Part shown: piece after piece, positions 29,237 to 42,372 of the stretch
How the letters are laid out: each line of letters starts with the position of its first letter
Position numbering within the stretch: position 1 is the stretch's first letter
From: Okeania sp. KiyG1
GTDB lineage: Bacteria > Cyanobacteriota > Cyanobacteriia > Cyanobacteriales > Microcoleaceae
Assembly (NCBI RefSeq): GCF_014132355.1
Contig: NZ_BLZO01000053.1
Coordinates: forward strand, 62,001-126,000
DNA length: 64,000 bases
Direction: 5' to 3'
Program-made: the position numbers and the translations under genes
Notes under the pieces: model-generated
Seen by the model: only the letters and a program-made list of their open reading frames with translations
Told to the model about the DNA's origin: nothing
Databases searched by the model: none

Positions 29237-29949
29237 AAATTAAGAACCTTCGCGATCGCAGAAGTGGAGATTTCTTAATAGTTTAGCTATTTTATTTTTC
29301 TTGACTTTGCATATTTGCGGTATTATGTGTGACTGTGCGATTATTCTAATTTAATCTGTCTTTTCCTGAGCTTGAGTTCTATCCTCATCATTCCATGACA
29401 ATATTATAACGTCATTTTTTCTCTAGCTTTTGAGTTTTAGCCCTAGTGCATCTCATCTTGAACAAACTGACTCCTATATTAAAAATTAAGTCAAGTATGT
29501 TTTTCTTGATTGTCACGACCAATAAGTCTTGATGCATCTTTGTCAGACTCTTGGATTTAGGTATATCAATCCTAATTTTAATCTTAATAAAACACTCACA
29601 AAATTCAAGCTATCCTTGACGATAATATAAAGCTTTTCTTTGAGGATAGGGGTGTAAACCGAATTTTTGGTAAGAAAATATTAGTAGCCAAATTTTTCAA
29701 AAAATGTAGATTATTGACTTATGGTTATGATAAGTTTATACTGGTCAGATAAAATATTTTCTGTTAAAAAATCAAATATCTAACATGAACATTTCCGGTT
29801 TGCTGAGAAAATAAGGTAAATATTATTGTTAAGTTAAGATTTAGTCTTCAACAGTATGGACTATACTAAAAATAAATATACTATTCAACAATTAAATTGC
29901 TTGAACTTAGCAGGCTTTAAAGTTATATTTATAAGTTAGGGGTAAATAC
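29237..29949. other. gap, AT-rich
   Basis: Contains one HIP1 site (29251) and a small ATGAC/GTCAT hairpin near 29392-29413. I see no gene or recognisable repeat. Confidence 0.4.
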
Positions 29950-31340
29950 AGAAAGCAAAAACTTATCTAAAGTTCATCAAACTTACTCATAATTATAGCT
30001 ATCAAACTAAAATGAGTAATTTTGCTCAGTTGTCTATTCATTGAGTCGTTATCAGCTACAATTAGGATATGAAGCTAGTTGAACGTCATGTTATTACCAA
30101 ATCACATTATTTGTGGTCAGAAATAGACCACAAGGCTTTTTGTCGAAAAATTTATTCAATTTAGCTAACTATTATTATCGCCAACATTTCTTTGAAAACA
30201 AAAAGAAACTAAGCTTTAATCAACTGTATCACCAGGTATCTAAAAGTGAAGATTATCAAGCTTTACCTACCAAAGTAAGTAAGCAAATAATCAGAAGATT
30301 AGACTCAGCTTGGAGTAGTTATTTTGCGGCTTTAAGAGAGTGGCAAAAACAGTCAAATAAATTTTTAGGGAAACCAAAAATCCCCAAATATAAACATAAA
30401 ACAAAAGGCCGAAATATTCTGCCCTATCCTGATGAATCAATATACAAAAAAACCTTAAAAAAAGGAATTTGTCATCTGTCAATGAGTGAAATAAAAATCC
30501 ACACTTCACAGACAGAAATAATAGAAACCAGAATTATCCCCAAAAGTAGCTGTTACATCATAGAAATAGTATATGAAAAATCGGAGTCAACAACAGAAAA
30601 TCAACAAATAGCAGGAGTAGATTTAGGAGTAAATAATTTAATAGCTGTAACTACAAATCAAACAGGAACTACACCTCTGTTGATTAAAGGCAGACCATTA
30701 AAAGCAATTAACACCTTTTATAATAAACAACGCTCTTATTTACAATCTCAATTAAATAGCCACAATCAAACTAATTCTCATCGGTTAAAAAAATTAACTC
30801 ACAAACGAAATTGTCGAGTAGAAAACTATCTCCATACAGCAAGTAAAAGAGTAATAGATTGGTGTATCAACCATGAAATAGGAACCTTAATTATTGGGCA
30901 GAATCAGACTTGGAAACAAGAGATAAAATTAGGGAAAAAGAACAATCAACAATTTGTGAATATCCCTCACTATAGGTTAATAGAGATGTTAAGGTATAAA
31001 GCCCAACTAAGAGGAATAAAAGTAATAATTACCGAAGAATCCTATACATCTCAATCGAGCTGTTTAGATGGGGATGATTTACCGAAATATGGAGAACAAA
31101 AACCGAAATTTAGTGGAAAAAGAGTAACAAGAGGGTTGTATAAAACCAGAGAAAATAAATTATTAAATGCAGATGTAAATGGGTCGTTGAACATTATTAA
31201 AAAAGTAATTCCTGATGTCTTAGACCAAGGAATAAAGGGTTTGCCGTTTAACCCTGTAGTGGTTGATCCACTACGAATGACTAGACTTTCAGACCTTCTC
31301 GTTCAGTTTGAGTAAGTTTAGTTGAGCGGTAAATGCAGCA
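29950..31340 (+). mobile_element. tnpB-only IS200/IS605-type element, divergent subfamily
   Basis: The left part (about 29950-30370) recurs at about 31335-31775, and the right part (AGTAAGTTTAGTTGAGCGGT) recurs at 38173-38202 before dnaK. The unit holds one tnpB and no tnpA. The two left parts lie in tandem, so a second copy was inserted, or formed by duplication, next to the first and later truncated. Ends are approximate. Confidence 0.6.
30069..31315 (+). CDS. tnpB: TnpB of the divergent EESYT subfamily, N-terminal frameshift
   Basis: The long frame starts at a GTG (30113) and gives 400 residues. The original start is probably the ATG at 30069 (MKLVERHVITKSHYLW), as in the partial copy at 31453. 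That frame is broken by one missing T in the five-T run at 30137-30141; the copy has six. RuvC-I is GVDLGVNN. The RuvC-II strand reads TLIIGQN and lacks the usual Glu; a Glu pair instead occurs in IITEESYTS. The zinc ribbon Cys pairs are absent, replaced by FSGKRVTRGLYKTRENKLLN, and RuvC-III is NADVNGSLNI. If translated from the GTG, about fifteen N-terminal residues are lost. Activity is uncertain. Confidence 0.75.
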
Positions 31341-31452
31341 AGCGAAAACTTCTCTAAAGTTCATTAAACTTACTCATAACTATAGCTATCAAACTAAAAT
31401 GAGTAAGTTTCAGTTGTCTATCCATTGAGTCGTTATCAGCTACAATTAAGCT

Positions 31453-31775
31453 ATGAAGCTAGTTGAACGTCATGTTATTAGCAAATCACATTATTTGTGG
31501 TCAGCTTGTGACCAGAAGGCTTTTTTGTCAAAAAATCTGTTCAATTTAGCAAATTACCATCCAGCGCCAATATTTCTTTGAAAACAAAAAGAAACTAAGT
31601 TTTAATCAACTGTATCATCTAGTCTCTAAGACTTATGATTATCAAGCTTTACCAACTAAAGTTAGTCAGCAAATAATCAGAAGATTAGACTCAGCTTGGA
31701 GTAGTTATTTTGCAGCTTTAAAAGAATGGCAAAAACAGCCCCATAAATTTTTAGTCAGACCGAAAATTACTTGAC
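31453..31775 (+). pseudogene. truncated 5' copy of the preceding tnpB
   Basis: ATG at 31453 reads MKLVERHVISKSHYLWSACD and then FLSKNLFNLANY, closely matching the 5' part of the tnpB at 30069. It breaks by frameshift near 31558 and loses similarity after 31775 (FLVRPKIT). Only the first quarter of the gene remains. Confidence 0.75.
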
Positions 31776-32025
31776 TAAAAAGTTTAAGAACAACCCGATC
31801 GAATCAGATTATCTGCTAAAGTTAACAAAATTGGAAAATGAGAGATTGTTTCACTTTATTATTAAGAGTAAATAGTAATATTTGTCTCAGGTTTTTCGCA
31901 CTTCAGAGTCAGGATCGGTTTTTTCGAGTGCCCTCTTCTTTCTTTTGTTTGTGTTCAGTCAACCTCAGTTTACAAAGTTTTTGTTTTATTGTAATTAAGC
32001 AACTCACAGTCTGGAGGAAATTAGT

Positions 32026-32499
32026 ATGTCAATTCGTTTGTATATAGGTAATCTACCTAAAGAAGTAATGGAACGTCAAGAACTGCAAGAAGTTTTTGCC
32101 GAAGAAGGTGATAGTGTGATCGCTAAATTAATCACAGACCGTAAAACTGGAAAGTGTCGTGGTTTTGGCTTTGTCACAGTCAAAAATGATGAACAAGCTG
32201 ACCAAATTATTGAAAAGTACAATGGTCATCAGTTTAAAGAAAGTCCTTTGAAAATTGAAAAGGCTTTGCCCCGTTCTAAGAATAAGAACGAGTCAGAAAA
32301 GACTGAGGATGAGTCAAAACCAGCTAACAAAAGCAGTGGCAAGGCTAAAAAGTCTCGTCGTGAAAAGGATAAAGGAGCATCTAAAACTACCAGCAGTACT
32401 TCTAGTTCTAGTGGAAATGAAGCAGTTCAGCCAGACCCCCGTTGGGCAGATGCGTTAGCAGAATTGAAGCAGCGTTTAGCAGCTACCACTAATTCTTAA
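32026..32499 (+). CDS. RRM-type RNA-binding protein
   Basis: A 157-residue protein with one N-terminal RNA recognition motif (about 1-82). RNP2 is LYIGNL at 5-10 and RNP1 RGFGFVTV at 45-52. A Lys/Ser-rich low-complexity linker (83-135) follows, then DPRWADALAELKQRLA at the end. Single-RRM Rbp proteins of cyanobacteria bind mRNA and several respond to cold. The tail here is longer than in the shortest glycine-rich Rbps. The ribosome site CTGGAGGAAATT is strong. A long, pyrimidine-rich upstream region without ORFs (about 31910-32025) could be a regulatory 5' UTR. No operon partner. Confidence 0.9.
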   Translation: MSIRLYIGNLPKEVMERQELQEVFAEEGDSVIAKLITDRKTGKCRGFGFVTVKNDEQADQIIEKYNGHQFKESPLKIEKALPRSKNKNESEKTEDESKPANKSSGKAKKSRREKDKGASKTTSSTSSSSGNEAVQPDPRWADALAELKQRLAATTNS

Positions 32500-33543
32500 A
32501 AAAACAAACAGCGTTGCTGAATAGCGTGTATGATATTCATCTTAATTACTTAGGAGTCAACCCACCCCTCGCCCCTCCCCTCCTGGGAGGAGAACCGAAA
32601 ATCACCAACGCCAAACAAATAATTAATAGACTGTTTGTAAACAAAAGATTAAGTAGGGTGTGTGACAGCACCCTTACCATAAAATCTTAAGTTTATACAG
32701 TAACTTTGAGGCCTTCGATTTAATAAATAAATCAAAGGCTATTTTTTTTGACACTCTCACCGTTAAATCAAAAATTATAACGGGAGATTCTTGTTTCCCA
32801 GATTCGTAAGCTTGGTAACAAATCAAACAAGTTGAGTTGTACCCCCGCTACTACCATCTCCACAAGCTTTCTTACTCTGTCTTTACGCGCTCGGGAACCT
32901 CAGCGCAGGCGGTGCGCTTTTCTTTAACCGTGTGCCCCACGGCGATTAAGCACTGTAACTGATGCTTCCTTACAGCGCTTTTGCTCATTGATGAACCACA
33001 TCGCCATAACCAAAAGCACAGTAAGGACGCTGCATACAACGTCTAAGTGCCAATGCCATTCGCCCCTACTGTGGTCTACTGAAATGAAAACCGCTGTAAT
33101 TTACCCCTCAATAAACTTACCACTTTGAAATACCGAATCGCCGTTAAATCAGCACGATTATAACGAGAGTCCTCTTTCAAAATTTTTGATAGTTTAATCT
33201 TTAACTAAGACAAGAAAGGTTTCAGTTGATTAGTTATAGATGATTCAAAATAACCATAAGTTATAAGAAAAAATTCAGGCGTTGGTAAAGCGCGTGTATG
33301 ATATTAATCCTAACTCTTTAGGAGTCAGGAGTCAACCCACCCCTAACCCCTCACAGGAGGGGAAGTCAGGAGTCAGGAGTCAACCCACCCCCAACCCCTC
33401 ACAGGAGGGGAGAAAGAAGAAGAAACCCCGAGTAGAAGGAGAAAGTTTTTTGGTTGCGTAAAGGTCACGGAGTTCTATCGCACTCTTATCTGGACATGGT
33501 ATCATACCTCAAATTACCAACGCCAAAATTCAAAAAGAAAAAC
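32500..33543. other. gap: stem-loops, AACCCACCCC repeats, half palindrome
   Basis: Includes a repeat at 32630-32690 shared with 15588-15660, the terminator above, stem-loops at 32760-32782 and 33141-33166 (CCGTTAAATC family), a partial GTAGGGGCGAA palindrome at 33047-33069, and tandem GTCAACCCACCCC/AGGAGGGGA segments near 33320-33412 with a related one near 32553-32592. No gene is supported. Confidence 0.55.
32710..32749 (+). terminator. intrinsic terminator
   Basis: Stem arms GCCTTCGATTTA and TAAATCAAAGGC (one mismatch) are followed by A and eight T. It lies about 210 bp past the RRM gene and is the likely end of that transcript. Confidence 0.75.
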
Positions 33544-35923
<2,380 letters not shown>

Positions 35924-36389
35924 TTACTTGGTAAAAACCTCTTTAATTCAATTTACTTTTTTTTATTATTATTAATACTTTACAAGTTGTTACAAATTTC
36001 AGCAACATCTCATCTGTTATTTTTTGTTTTTGCTCTACATACTTTTGACAAAAAGTAGACAAGTGTGGTAATGTTACAGCAAAATAAGTAATATAATCTA
36101 AATATCTTAATAAAACTTAAAATATATACTTAAATTTGCTCTTGAATATCAATAACAGATTAAGATTAACAGACTAAGGGTCAGAGGCGATCGCTAAAAA
36201 AAATTAAATTTATAATATGGAAAACAAAGGCCAAGTAATACATAAGGGGGTAGAGAGCAGAATACAAATCCTATAAGTTCAATATATGTGAGGGTTTTAG
36301 CAAGGAAGTCTCGATTGTAGTTGTACCTCTAACAAAAATTAACCTTAGCTGAATCGCCGAGAAGCCTCACACCATAATATCCAGATTTT
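35924..36389. other. crtP upstream region
   Basis: AT-rich, with a HIP1 site at 36188. No gene or clear promoter motif. It ends at the left end of the degraded IS copy. Confidence 0.4.
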
Positions 36390-36517
36390 GCGGATGAATC
36401 GGCAGCAAATTGAATGGGTTAGATGGCCATTCAATTTGCCGACATCTTAGCAGAAGCTTTTGCCCTGATTGAAAAACTTGTATGATTATCTTGCCATAAC
36501 CCAGGAAATTTTCCACC

Positions 36518-37900
36518 ATGGGGACTGCCTACCAATATAAATTAAGGCCTAATAAAGAACAGTTAGCCACAATAGAAATGTTGTTGGAATTGTTGCGTCG
36601 GCAGTACAACTATCGGTTGGGTGAAAGATTCTCATGGTGGTCAGAAAATCGCTGCCCTGTTAACGCCTGTCCCAAGGTGCATGCCAATTCCTCAACTAAG
36701 AGACCATCCAGATTATTACTCTCAAAAAAGATTTGGTCAATACTAAAGACAAGTTTCCTTCCGACAAGCTAATTCACTCTCAGGTGTTACAGGATTGCAT
36801 AAAACGGGTAAAACTTGCCTTTGATAGATGGTTGAAAGCCGACAAAAATGGACATAAATTAGGGAAACCAAGATTTAATGGAATTGGACGTTACCGAATA
36901 ATTAATAATTAATAATTAATAATTAATAATTAAATAATTCGCGCCTTGAAGCCGACCCTTTTAACGGGAAAAAAAGTGCTAGGATATTTCCTTATATTCA
37001 ATTCCGTAACGGTTAAAACCCGAGGTAATTATCAATTATCCATTATCAATTATCAATTAATGAACGGAGATGAATGTTATGCTCAAATAAAACTTGACTG
37101 CATTCAAGGAAATAAAATCAACTTACCTAAAATAGGCAATATAAAGTTGATTCAACATCGACCGTTACCTGATGGTTTTCAAATTAAAATAGTGACAATG
37201 AGTCGTAAAGCAGATGGTTATTATGTAACTTTATCCCTAGAAGAAAAATCAGTTCCAGCTTTAACAAGTAAAGTTGAACCTACATTAAAAAACACTCTAG
37301 GAATTGATATGGGGCTGAATAAATTCTTAGTAACAAGTGAAGGAGAGTCTATCCCCATACCTCAATACTATCGAAAATCTCAGCAGAGATTAAAGACTCT
37401 ACAAAAACGTTGATCTCGAAAGAAAAAAGGAAGTAAAAGGAGGCTCAAAGCTGTCAAAGCTGTAGCTAAACAACATAAAAAAGTTGCCGATCAACGTAAA
37501 GATTTTCATTTTAAAACAGCCAATGAATTGTTATCACTCATCCGAAGTTATCGCCCAGACGCGGAGCGGCGTGCCGGAGGCAAACTTAAACATTAAAGGG
37601 CAAGCATTGACTCGTTTGAGTAAATCAATTAACGATGCGATTTGGGGGTCAATTCCTGTATATTTTAACTGTTAAAGCTGTTAGCGCAGCTCCGACCCAG
37701 GAGGCAAATGCTGGAGGTGAAAACCATAGCAGTGAACCCCAAAAATACTAGCCATGAATGCTCAAACTGTGGGGAAAAAGTCGATAAAGAATTAAATATA
37801 CGAACTCATTCTTGCCCACATTGTGGTGTTGTGATTGACCGCGACTTGTTTGCGTAGCATAACCTAGGAAATGCAGCGATAAATATAAAAAATAGGGGGT
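36518..37900 (+). pseudogene. broken tnpB, copy of the one at 4681-5937
   Basis: Fragments at 36518-36772, 36946-37413 and 37484-37675, plus unframed sequence to about 37900, align in order with the intact TnpB. Breaks are a frameshift near residue 52, a miniature-element insertion between GRYR and QIKLDC, a TGA after LQKR (37412), and more frameshifts around the RuvC-II and zinc-ribbon parts. It shares the GC-rich insert before the RuvC-II Glu ([11 protein letters not shown]), so that insert predates the split of the two copies. Confidence 0.85.
36891..37064 (+). repeat. miniature dispersed element inserted in tnpB
   Basis: Starts TTACCGAATAATTAATAATT with several TAATTAA units, carries a CCCTTTTAACGGGAAAAAAAG hairpin-like core and ends in GATAATT-type heptamers and TTAATGAA. 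Comparison with the intact tnpB at 4681-5937 shows that it was inserted within about ten bases of CGTTACCG. This is the best-defined example of the family in the window because the empty site is known. Confidence 0.85.
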
Positions 37901-38062
37901 AGGGCCCAGACATCTTTAAAGCACGCGCTTGCCCGACGGGATACCGGGGCAGCGAAACGAGAAGTCCACACAATGCGCGTCAGCTTAGTGTGGGAGTATG
38001 TCACTCCATTTTCAAGTTTATAGGCAGACAGAAGGCAAAAATATATTTAATTATTCCTTCAA

Positions 38063-38202
38063 GCTTTTTAGATGGGGATGATTTGCCAACACAAGAAGAT
38101 CCAAAACCGAAATTTAGTGGAAAAAGAGTAAGTCGATCCACTACAAATAACTAAGTTTTCAGGTTTTTGAGTAAGTTTGAGTAAGTTTAGTTGAGCGGTG
38201 AG
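38063..38202 (+). pseudogene. 3' remnant of a divergent-subfamily tnpB upstream of dnaK
   Basis: Reads FLDGDDLP, KPKFSGKRVSR and ends with AGTAAGTTTAGTTGAGCGG, as in the C-terminus and right end of the element at 29950-31340. It ends about 75 bp before dnaK, so it may contribute to the promoter region. Confidence 0.7.
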
Positions 38203-38275
38203 GCTATCCTCAAAGCTTAAGAAATTTGACAGGATAGAATAATCAACAAAAGGACAGAATAGAGAAAACGAAGCC

Positions 38276-40291
38276 ATGGGCAAAGTAGTCGGCATAGACC
38301 TGGGTACAACAAACTCCGTAGTCTCCGTCATGGAAGGCGGAAAACCTATAGTGATAGCTAATTCAGAAGGAATGCGGACAACTCCATCTGTAGTTGGCTT
38401 CACCAAGGAAGGAGAACGAATAGTAGGACAAATGGCCAGAAGACAAACTGTTCTGAACCCTCAGAACACTTTCTACGGGGTCAAACGATACATTGGACGT
38501 AAATACTCTGAACTATCTCCAGAGTCAAAGCGGGTTCCCTATACAATTCGCCGGGATGAATATGGCAATGTCAAAATTAAATGTCCTCGGATGAAACGAG
38601 ATTTTGCTCCGGAAGAAGTCTCAGCAATGATATTACGGAAGCTGGCAGATGAAGCAAGTCGCTATTTGGGAGAAGAAGTTACAGGAGCAGTAATTACCGT
38701 ACCAGCCTATTTTAATGATTCTCAAAGACAGGCCACTCGTGATGCAGGGACAATTGCGGGTCTAGAAGTCAAAAGAATTCTCAATGAACCAACGGCTGCA
38801 TCTTTGGCTTATGGGTTAGAGAATACAGAGAATCAGGTAATTTTGGTTTTCGACTTGGGTGGAGGTACATTTGATGTATCAATATTAGAGGTAGGAGATG
38901 GAGTATTTGAAGTTAAGTCCACGAGTGGGGATACCCAATTAGGGGGTAATGACTTTGACCAACGGATAGTAAATTGGTTGGCAGAACAATTTCTAGAGAC
39001 GGAAGGAATAGATTTAAGAACGAGCGATCGCCAGGCGTTACAACGGTTGATGGAGGCTGCGGAAAAAGCTAAGATAGAATTATCTGGGGTCGGAGTGACG
39101 GAGATTAACTTACCCTTTATTACGGCCACAAAAGATGGTCCTAAACATTTGGAAACTAGGCTGACTAGGTCTCAATTTGAAGGACTTTGTGGAGATTTAA
39201 TTCCCAGAATTGGACGCCCTGTAAAAATGGCATTAAAAGATGCAGGTATTAATCCTTCTATGATTGATGAAGTAGTATTAGTGGGTGGTTCAACTAGGAT
39301 TCCTTTTGTCCAAGATTTAGTTCGTTCTCTGATAGATATAGAACCAAATCAAGGGGTTAATCCTGATGAAGTTGTGGCTGTGGGAGCGGCTATTCAGGCC
39401 GGAATTTTAGCTGGGGATGTACGAGATGTGCTGTTGTTGGATGTCTCTCCATTATCTTTTGGCTTAGAAACTATTGGTGGGGTGATGAAAAAACTTATTC
39501 CTCGGAATACTACTATCCCGGTGCGACGTTCTGATATTTTTTCTACTTCAGAAAATAACCAGACTGTAGTTGAGATTCATGTTATTCAGGGAGAACGAGA
39601 AATTGCGGCGGAGAATAAGTCTCTGGGAAAATTTAAGTTGACGGGTATTCCTCCTGCACCACGGGGTGTGCCACAGGTACAGGTGGCTTTTGATATTGAT
39701 GCTAATGGTATTTTGCAGGTGACTGCAATGGATAAAACTACTGGTAGGGCTCAAAGTATTACTATTCAAGGGGCATCGACTTTAACTCAGCAAGAAATTA
39801 ATCAGATGATTCGGGATGCTGAAAAATTTGCTGAAACAGACCGACTCAGAAGGGAGCAAGTAGAAAAGCGTAATCGTGCAGAGGCTTTGGCCTTTCAAGC
39901 TGAACGACAGCTCCGGGAGGTGGCCTTAGATTATGGTATGCAATTTGCTGCTAGGAGTCGTCAACGGATTGAGATGTTGATTAGAGAGTTACGGGATAGT
40001 CTGGAGAGGGATGATGAGCGGGGTATTGATCGGGTGGGAGTTGATTTACAGGATGCTCTGTACGATCTGAATCGTGAAGTTTCAATTTATACTTCTGAAT
40101 CTGAGGATGATGATTTCTTTGGGTCTGTACGTCGGAGTATTTCTGGAGAAGACCGCAATCGCAGGGAACGTTATGATTATGATAGTAGGATAGATCGTAG
40201 GTCTTCGGATCGAGTTAATTATAGCAGACCGACTAGACCTAATCGTTATTATCAGAGTGATGATTGGAATGATGATGATGATTGGTTGTAA
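38276..40291 (+). CDS. dnaK: Hsp70 chaperone DnaK
   Basis: ATP-dependent cytosolic chaperone of 671 residues. The ATPase domain (1-385) has the phosphate loops [11 protein letters not shown] and [13 protein letters not shown] and the adenosine motif [16 protein letters not shown]. The linker [19 protein letters not shown] precedes the substrate domain. The C-terminus is not the short EEVD-like or DDDVIDAEF tail; it is Arg/Tyr-rich and ends [11 protein letters not shown], so this is one of the secondary cyanobacterial DnaK paralogues (DnaK1/DnaK3-like). The gene next to it encodes a J-domain protein, the likely co-chaperone, 450 bp downstream across a miniature element. Confidence 0.96.
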   Translation: MGKVVGIDLGTTNSVVSVMEGGKPIVIANSEGMRTTPSVVGFTKEGERIVGQMARRQTVLNPQNTFYGVKRYIGRKYSELSPESKRVPYTIRRDEYGNVKIKCPRMKRDFAPEEVSAMILRKLADEASRYLGEEVTGAVITVPAYFNDSQRQATRDAGTIAGLEVKRILNEPTAASLAYGLENTENQVILVFDLGGGTFDVSILEVGDGVFEVKSTSGDTQLGGNDFDQRIVNWLAEQFLETEGIDLRTSDRQALQRLMEAAEKAKIELSGVGVTEINLPFITATKDGPKHLETRLTRSQFEGLCGDLIPRIGRPVKMALKDAGINPSMIDEVVLVGGSTRIPFVQDLVRSLIDIEPNQGVNPDEVVAVGAAIQAGILAGDVRDVLLLDVSPLSFGLETIGGVMKKLIPRNTTIPVRRSDIFSTSENNQTVVEIHVIQGEREIAAENKSLGKFKLTGIPPAPRGVPQVQVAFDIDANGILQVTAMDKTTGRAQSITIQGASTLTQQEINQMIRDAEKFAETDRLRREQVEKRNRAEALAFQAERQLREVALDYGMQFAARSRQRIEMLIRELRDSLERDDERGIDRVGVDLQDALYDLNREVSIYTSESEDDDFFGSVRRSISGEDRNRRERYDYDSRIDRRSSDRVNYSRPTRPNRYYQSDDWNDDDDWL

Positions 40292-40444
40292 CAATTTTGG
40301 ATTTGACGGGGGGTAGTTTTGTACTTAGTTGCAAGATATGGCTAAAATTAAAAGTGAATTTATTACTGTGAATGAGTTGTGAAGATTGGAGAATTTTCTG
40401 GGTAAATTAGTGACTTTCTATTATTTTTCTCTAAAAGTGAGAAG

Positions 40445-40656
40445 GTCATTTCAGTTATCAGTTAGTCCCATAAGGTCGGAGCTACGCTAACAGTTAGCTT
40501 CATAAGGTCGCAACTGCGGACTTCAGTTATCAGTTAGCCTCCTGTGGTCGGAACTTTGTTAACAGTACCTTTTGCAATAATGAGGCTTGAAATTTGGAAT
40601 CTTCTCTTTTTTTATCCCCTTAAAAGGGGAGGCGCATACCCAGAATTTTTCGGTAA
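40445..40656 (-). repeat. miniature dispersed element, GATAACT subfamily, between dnaK and dnaJ
   Basis: Starts GTCATTTCAGTTATCAGTTA, holds three nested AGGTCGGAGCTACG-like segments, CAGTACCTTTTGCAATAATG, CCCCTTAAAAGGGG and ends TTTTTCGGTAA. It separates the two chaperone genes and may have split a former operon. The rest of 40292-40738 holds no gene. Confidence 0.7.
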
Positions 40657-40738
40657 GAATTCTTAAGTATCCTACCGTTTTGCCTCAAAAAGTTATAGAA
40701 AATATTGATAGTTAAAACTTATAAGTTTAAGTTAGCAA

Positions 40739-41749
40739 ATGCAAAATTTTCGGAATTATTATCAGATTTTAGATGTTTCTAGAGATGCTTCGGTGGATGA
40801 AATTAAGAAGGCATATAGGAGACTGGCGCGACAGTTTCATCCAGATGTAAATCCTGGTGATAAAGAGTCAGAAGAAAAATTTAAAGATATTAATGAAGCT
40901 TATGATATTTTATCGGATATAGAAAAACGGACAGAATACGATAAGTTTATTCGATATTGGAAACCTAAAGGAATTGGGGGTAGGGTAGGGATACGAGTTC
41001 CTGATTTTAGGAATTGGGATAATCGTGATGAAAATGGGCGAAGAAATGAAAAAAATTCAGATGTTAGTGATTTTTCAGACTTTAATACATTTGTAGACCA
41101 ACTATTAGGTCGTCGCCGTGAAGTTAGAACTCCAGTTGCTTCGACAGTACCAAAAACTCAGACTTCTAATGTTTATCGTCCTGGTCAGAAAAAGAATACT
41201 TATAAGGCAGCAGAACGGGAAGTAAAACGGGAAATAAAAAAGGATATTGAGGCTAGATTGACTTTGCCTTTGGAAAAGGCTTATGTGGGAGGGGTTGAAA
41301 AAATACGTTTGGAGGATGGGCGTTCGATAGAGGTGAATATGCCGATGGCGATGGTTAATGGTCAAAGAATTCGTCTGAAAAATCAAGGTCTGGGTGGGGG
41401 AGATTTGTATTTGAAGATTACGATCGCTCCTCATGATTTTTATCAGTTGGAGGGACCGGATATTTTTTGTGAGTTGCCTATTACTCCTGTGGAGGCTGTT
41501 TTGGGTGGGGATATTGAGGTGCCGACTTTGGATGGTTGGGTGAAGATGAAGTTGCCGGCGGGGGTTTTTTCTGGTCAACGTTTGCGGCTTGCGAGTAAGG
41601 GGTATCCTGATGGGAGGGGTGAGCGTGGGGACCAGTTGGTGGAGATTAAGATTGTGACTCCGAAGGAGCCAACTCAGGAGGAGTTGGAGATTTATCAGAA
41701 GTTACGGGAGGTTGAGAGGTTTAAGCCGAGGAAGGATTTGCCTGTTTGA
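40739..41749 (+). CDS. dnaJ: CbpA-like J-domain co-chaperone
   Basis: A 336-residue DnaJ-family protein that should stimulate the neighbouring DnaK. The J domain (about 4-70) has HPD at 34-36. A charged, Gly/Arg-containing linker (75-150) follows. The client-binding C-terminal domains start near 165 ([18 protein letters not shown]), with a beta-sandwich phrase [19 protein letters not shown]. There is no CxxCxGxG zinc domain, so it is type II (CbpA-like), not classical DnaJ. Confidence 0.93.
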   Translation: MQNFRNYYQILDVSRDASVDEIKKAYRRLARQFHPDVNPGDKESEEKFKDINEAYDILSDIEKRTEYDKFIRYWKPKGIGGRVGIRVPDFRNWDNRDENGRRNEKNSDVSDFSDFNTFVDQLLGRRREVRTPVASTVPKTQTSNVYRPGQKKNTYKAAEREVKREIKKDIEARLTLPLEKAYVGGVEKIRLEDGRSIEVNMPMAMVNGQRIRLKNQGLGGGDLYLKITIAPHDFYQLEGPDIFCELPITPVEAVLGGDIEVPTLDGWVKMKLPAGVFSGQRLRLASKGYPDGRGERGDQLVEIKIVTPKEPTQEELEIYQKLREVERFKPRKDLPV

Positions 41750-41818
41750 TTTGAGTTTTAGCTGTGCGGTTGGTTTGAAGATTTATAACTATTTTTCATG
41801 TCTCTTTTTCTTATTAAG

Positions 41819-42372
41819 TTGAATAAAAAGTCATGCGTAGGGGCGAGCAAACCCCAATATATATATCCTATCGCGGTTTTTGAGTGGATGCAACCTCATT
41901 CTCCTCCTAATTTTTTTGAGCTTCAGAAAATGACTAGGTTCAACTTAAATTTCAAGAGGAGTCCCGCGCTTTATCCGCTGATTCAGGGTCGGGAGGAATT
42001 TTTGAGAGCAAATAAAAATCTGTTTCACTTTTTTAGTTGAATAAAAAGTCATGCGTAGGGGCGAACAACCCCCAATATATATATCCTATCGCGGCTTTTG
42101 AGTGGATGCAATCTCATTCTCCTCCTAATTTTTTTGAGCTTCAGAAAATGACTAGGTTCAACTTAAATTTCAAGAGGAGTCCCGCGCTTTATCTGCTGAT
42201 TCAGGGTCGGGAGGAATTTTTGAGAGCAAATAAAAATCTGTTTCACTTTTTTAGTTGAATAAAAAGTCATGCGTAGGGGCGAACGAACCCCAATATATAT
42301 ATCCTATCGCGGTTTTTGAGTGGATGCAACCTCATTCTCCTCCTAATTTTTTTGAGCTTCAGAAAATGACAA
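41819..42372 (+). repeat. 218-bp tandem repeat, about 2.5 copies
   Basis: Units start with TTGAATAAAAAGTCATGCG at 41819, 42037 and 42255; the third diverges after about 42370. Copies differ by only a few substitutions. Each unit carries a 73-codon frame that opens at the TTG and stops at the TGA of the next unit's TTGA, so the frames overlap by 4 bp in series. The frame content (QYIYPIAVFEWMQ) shows no family I know and the base changes do not look codon-aware, so I do not call genes. ATATATATATCC and GCGTAGGGGCGA segments occur in each unit. Confidence 0.85.

Larger units (their letters stand above)
36390..38010 (+). mobile_element. degraded copy of the tnpB-only IS, split by a miniature element
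   Basis: Same left hairpin (CAAATTGAATG/CATTCAATTTG at 36405-36438) and same right end (TTAGTGTGGGAGTATGTCACTCC at 37984-38007) as the intact copy at 4645-6055. It is longer by about 170 bp because of the insertion at 36891-37064. Confidence 0.8.
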
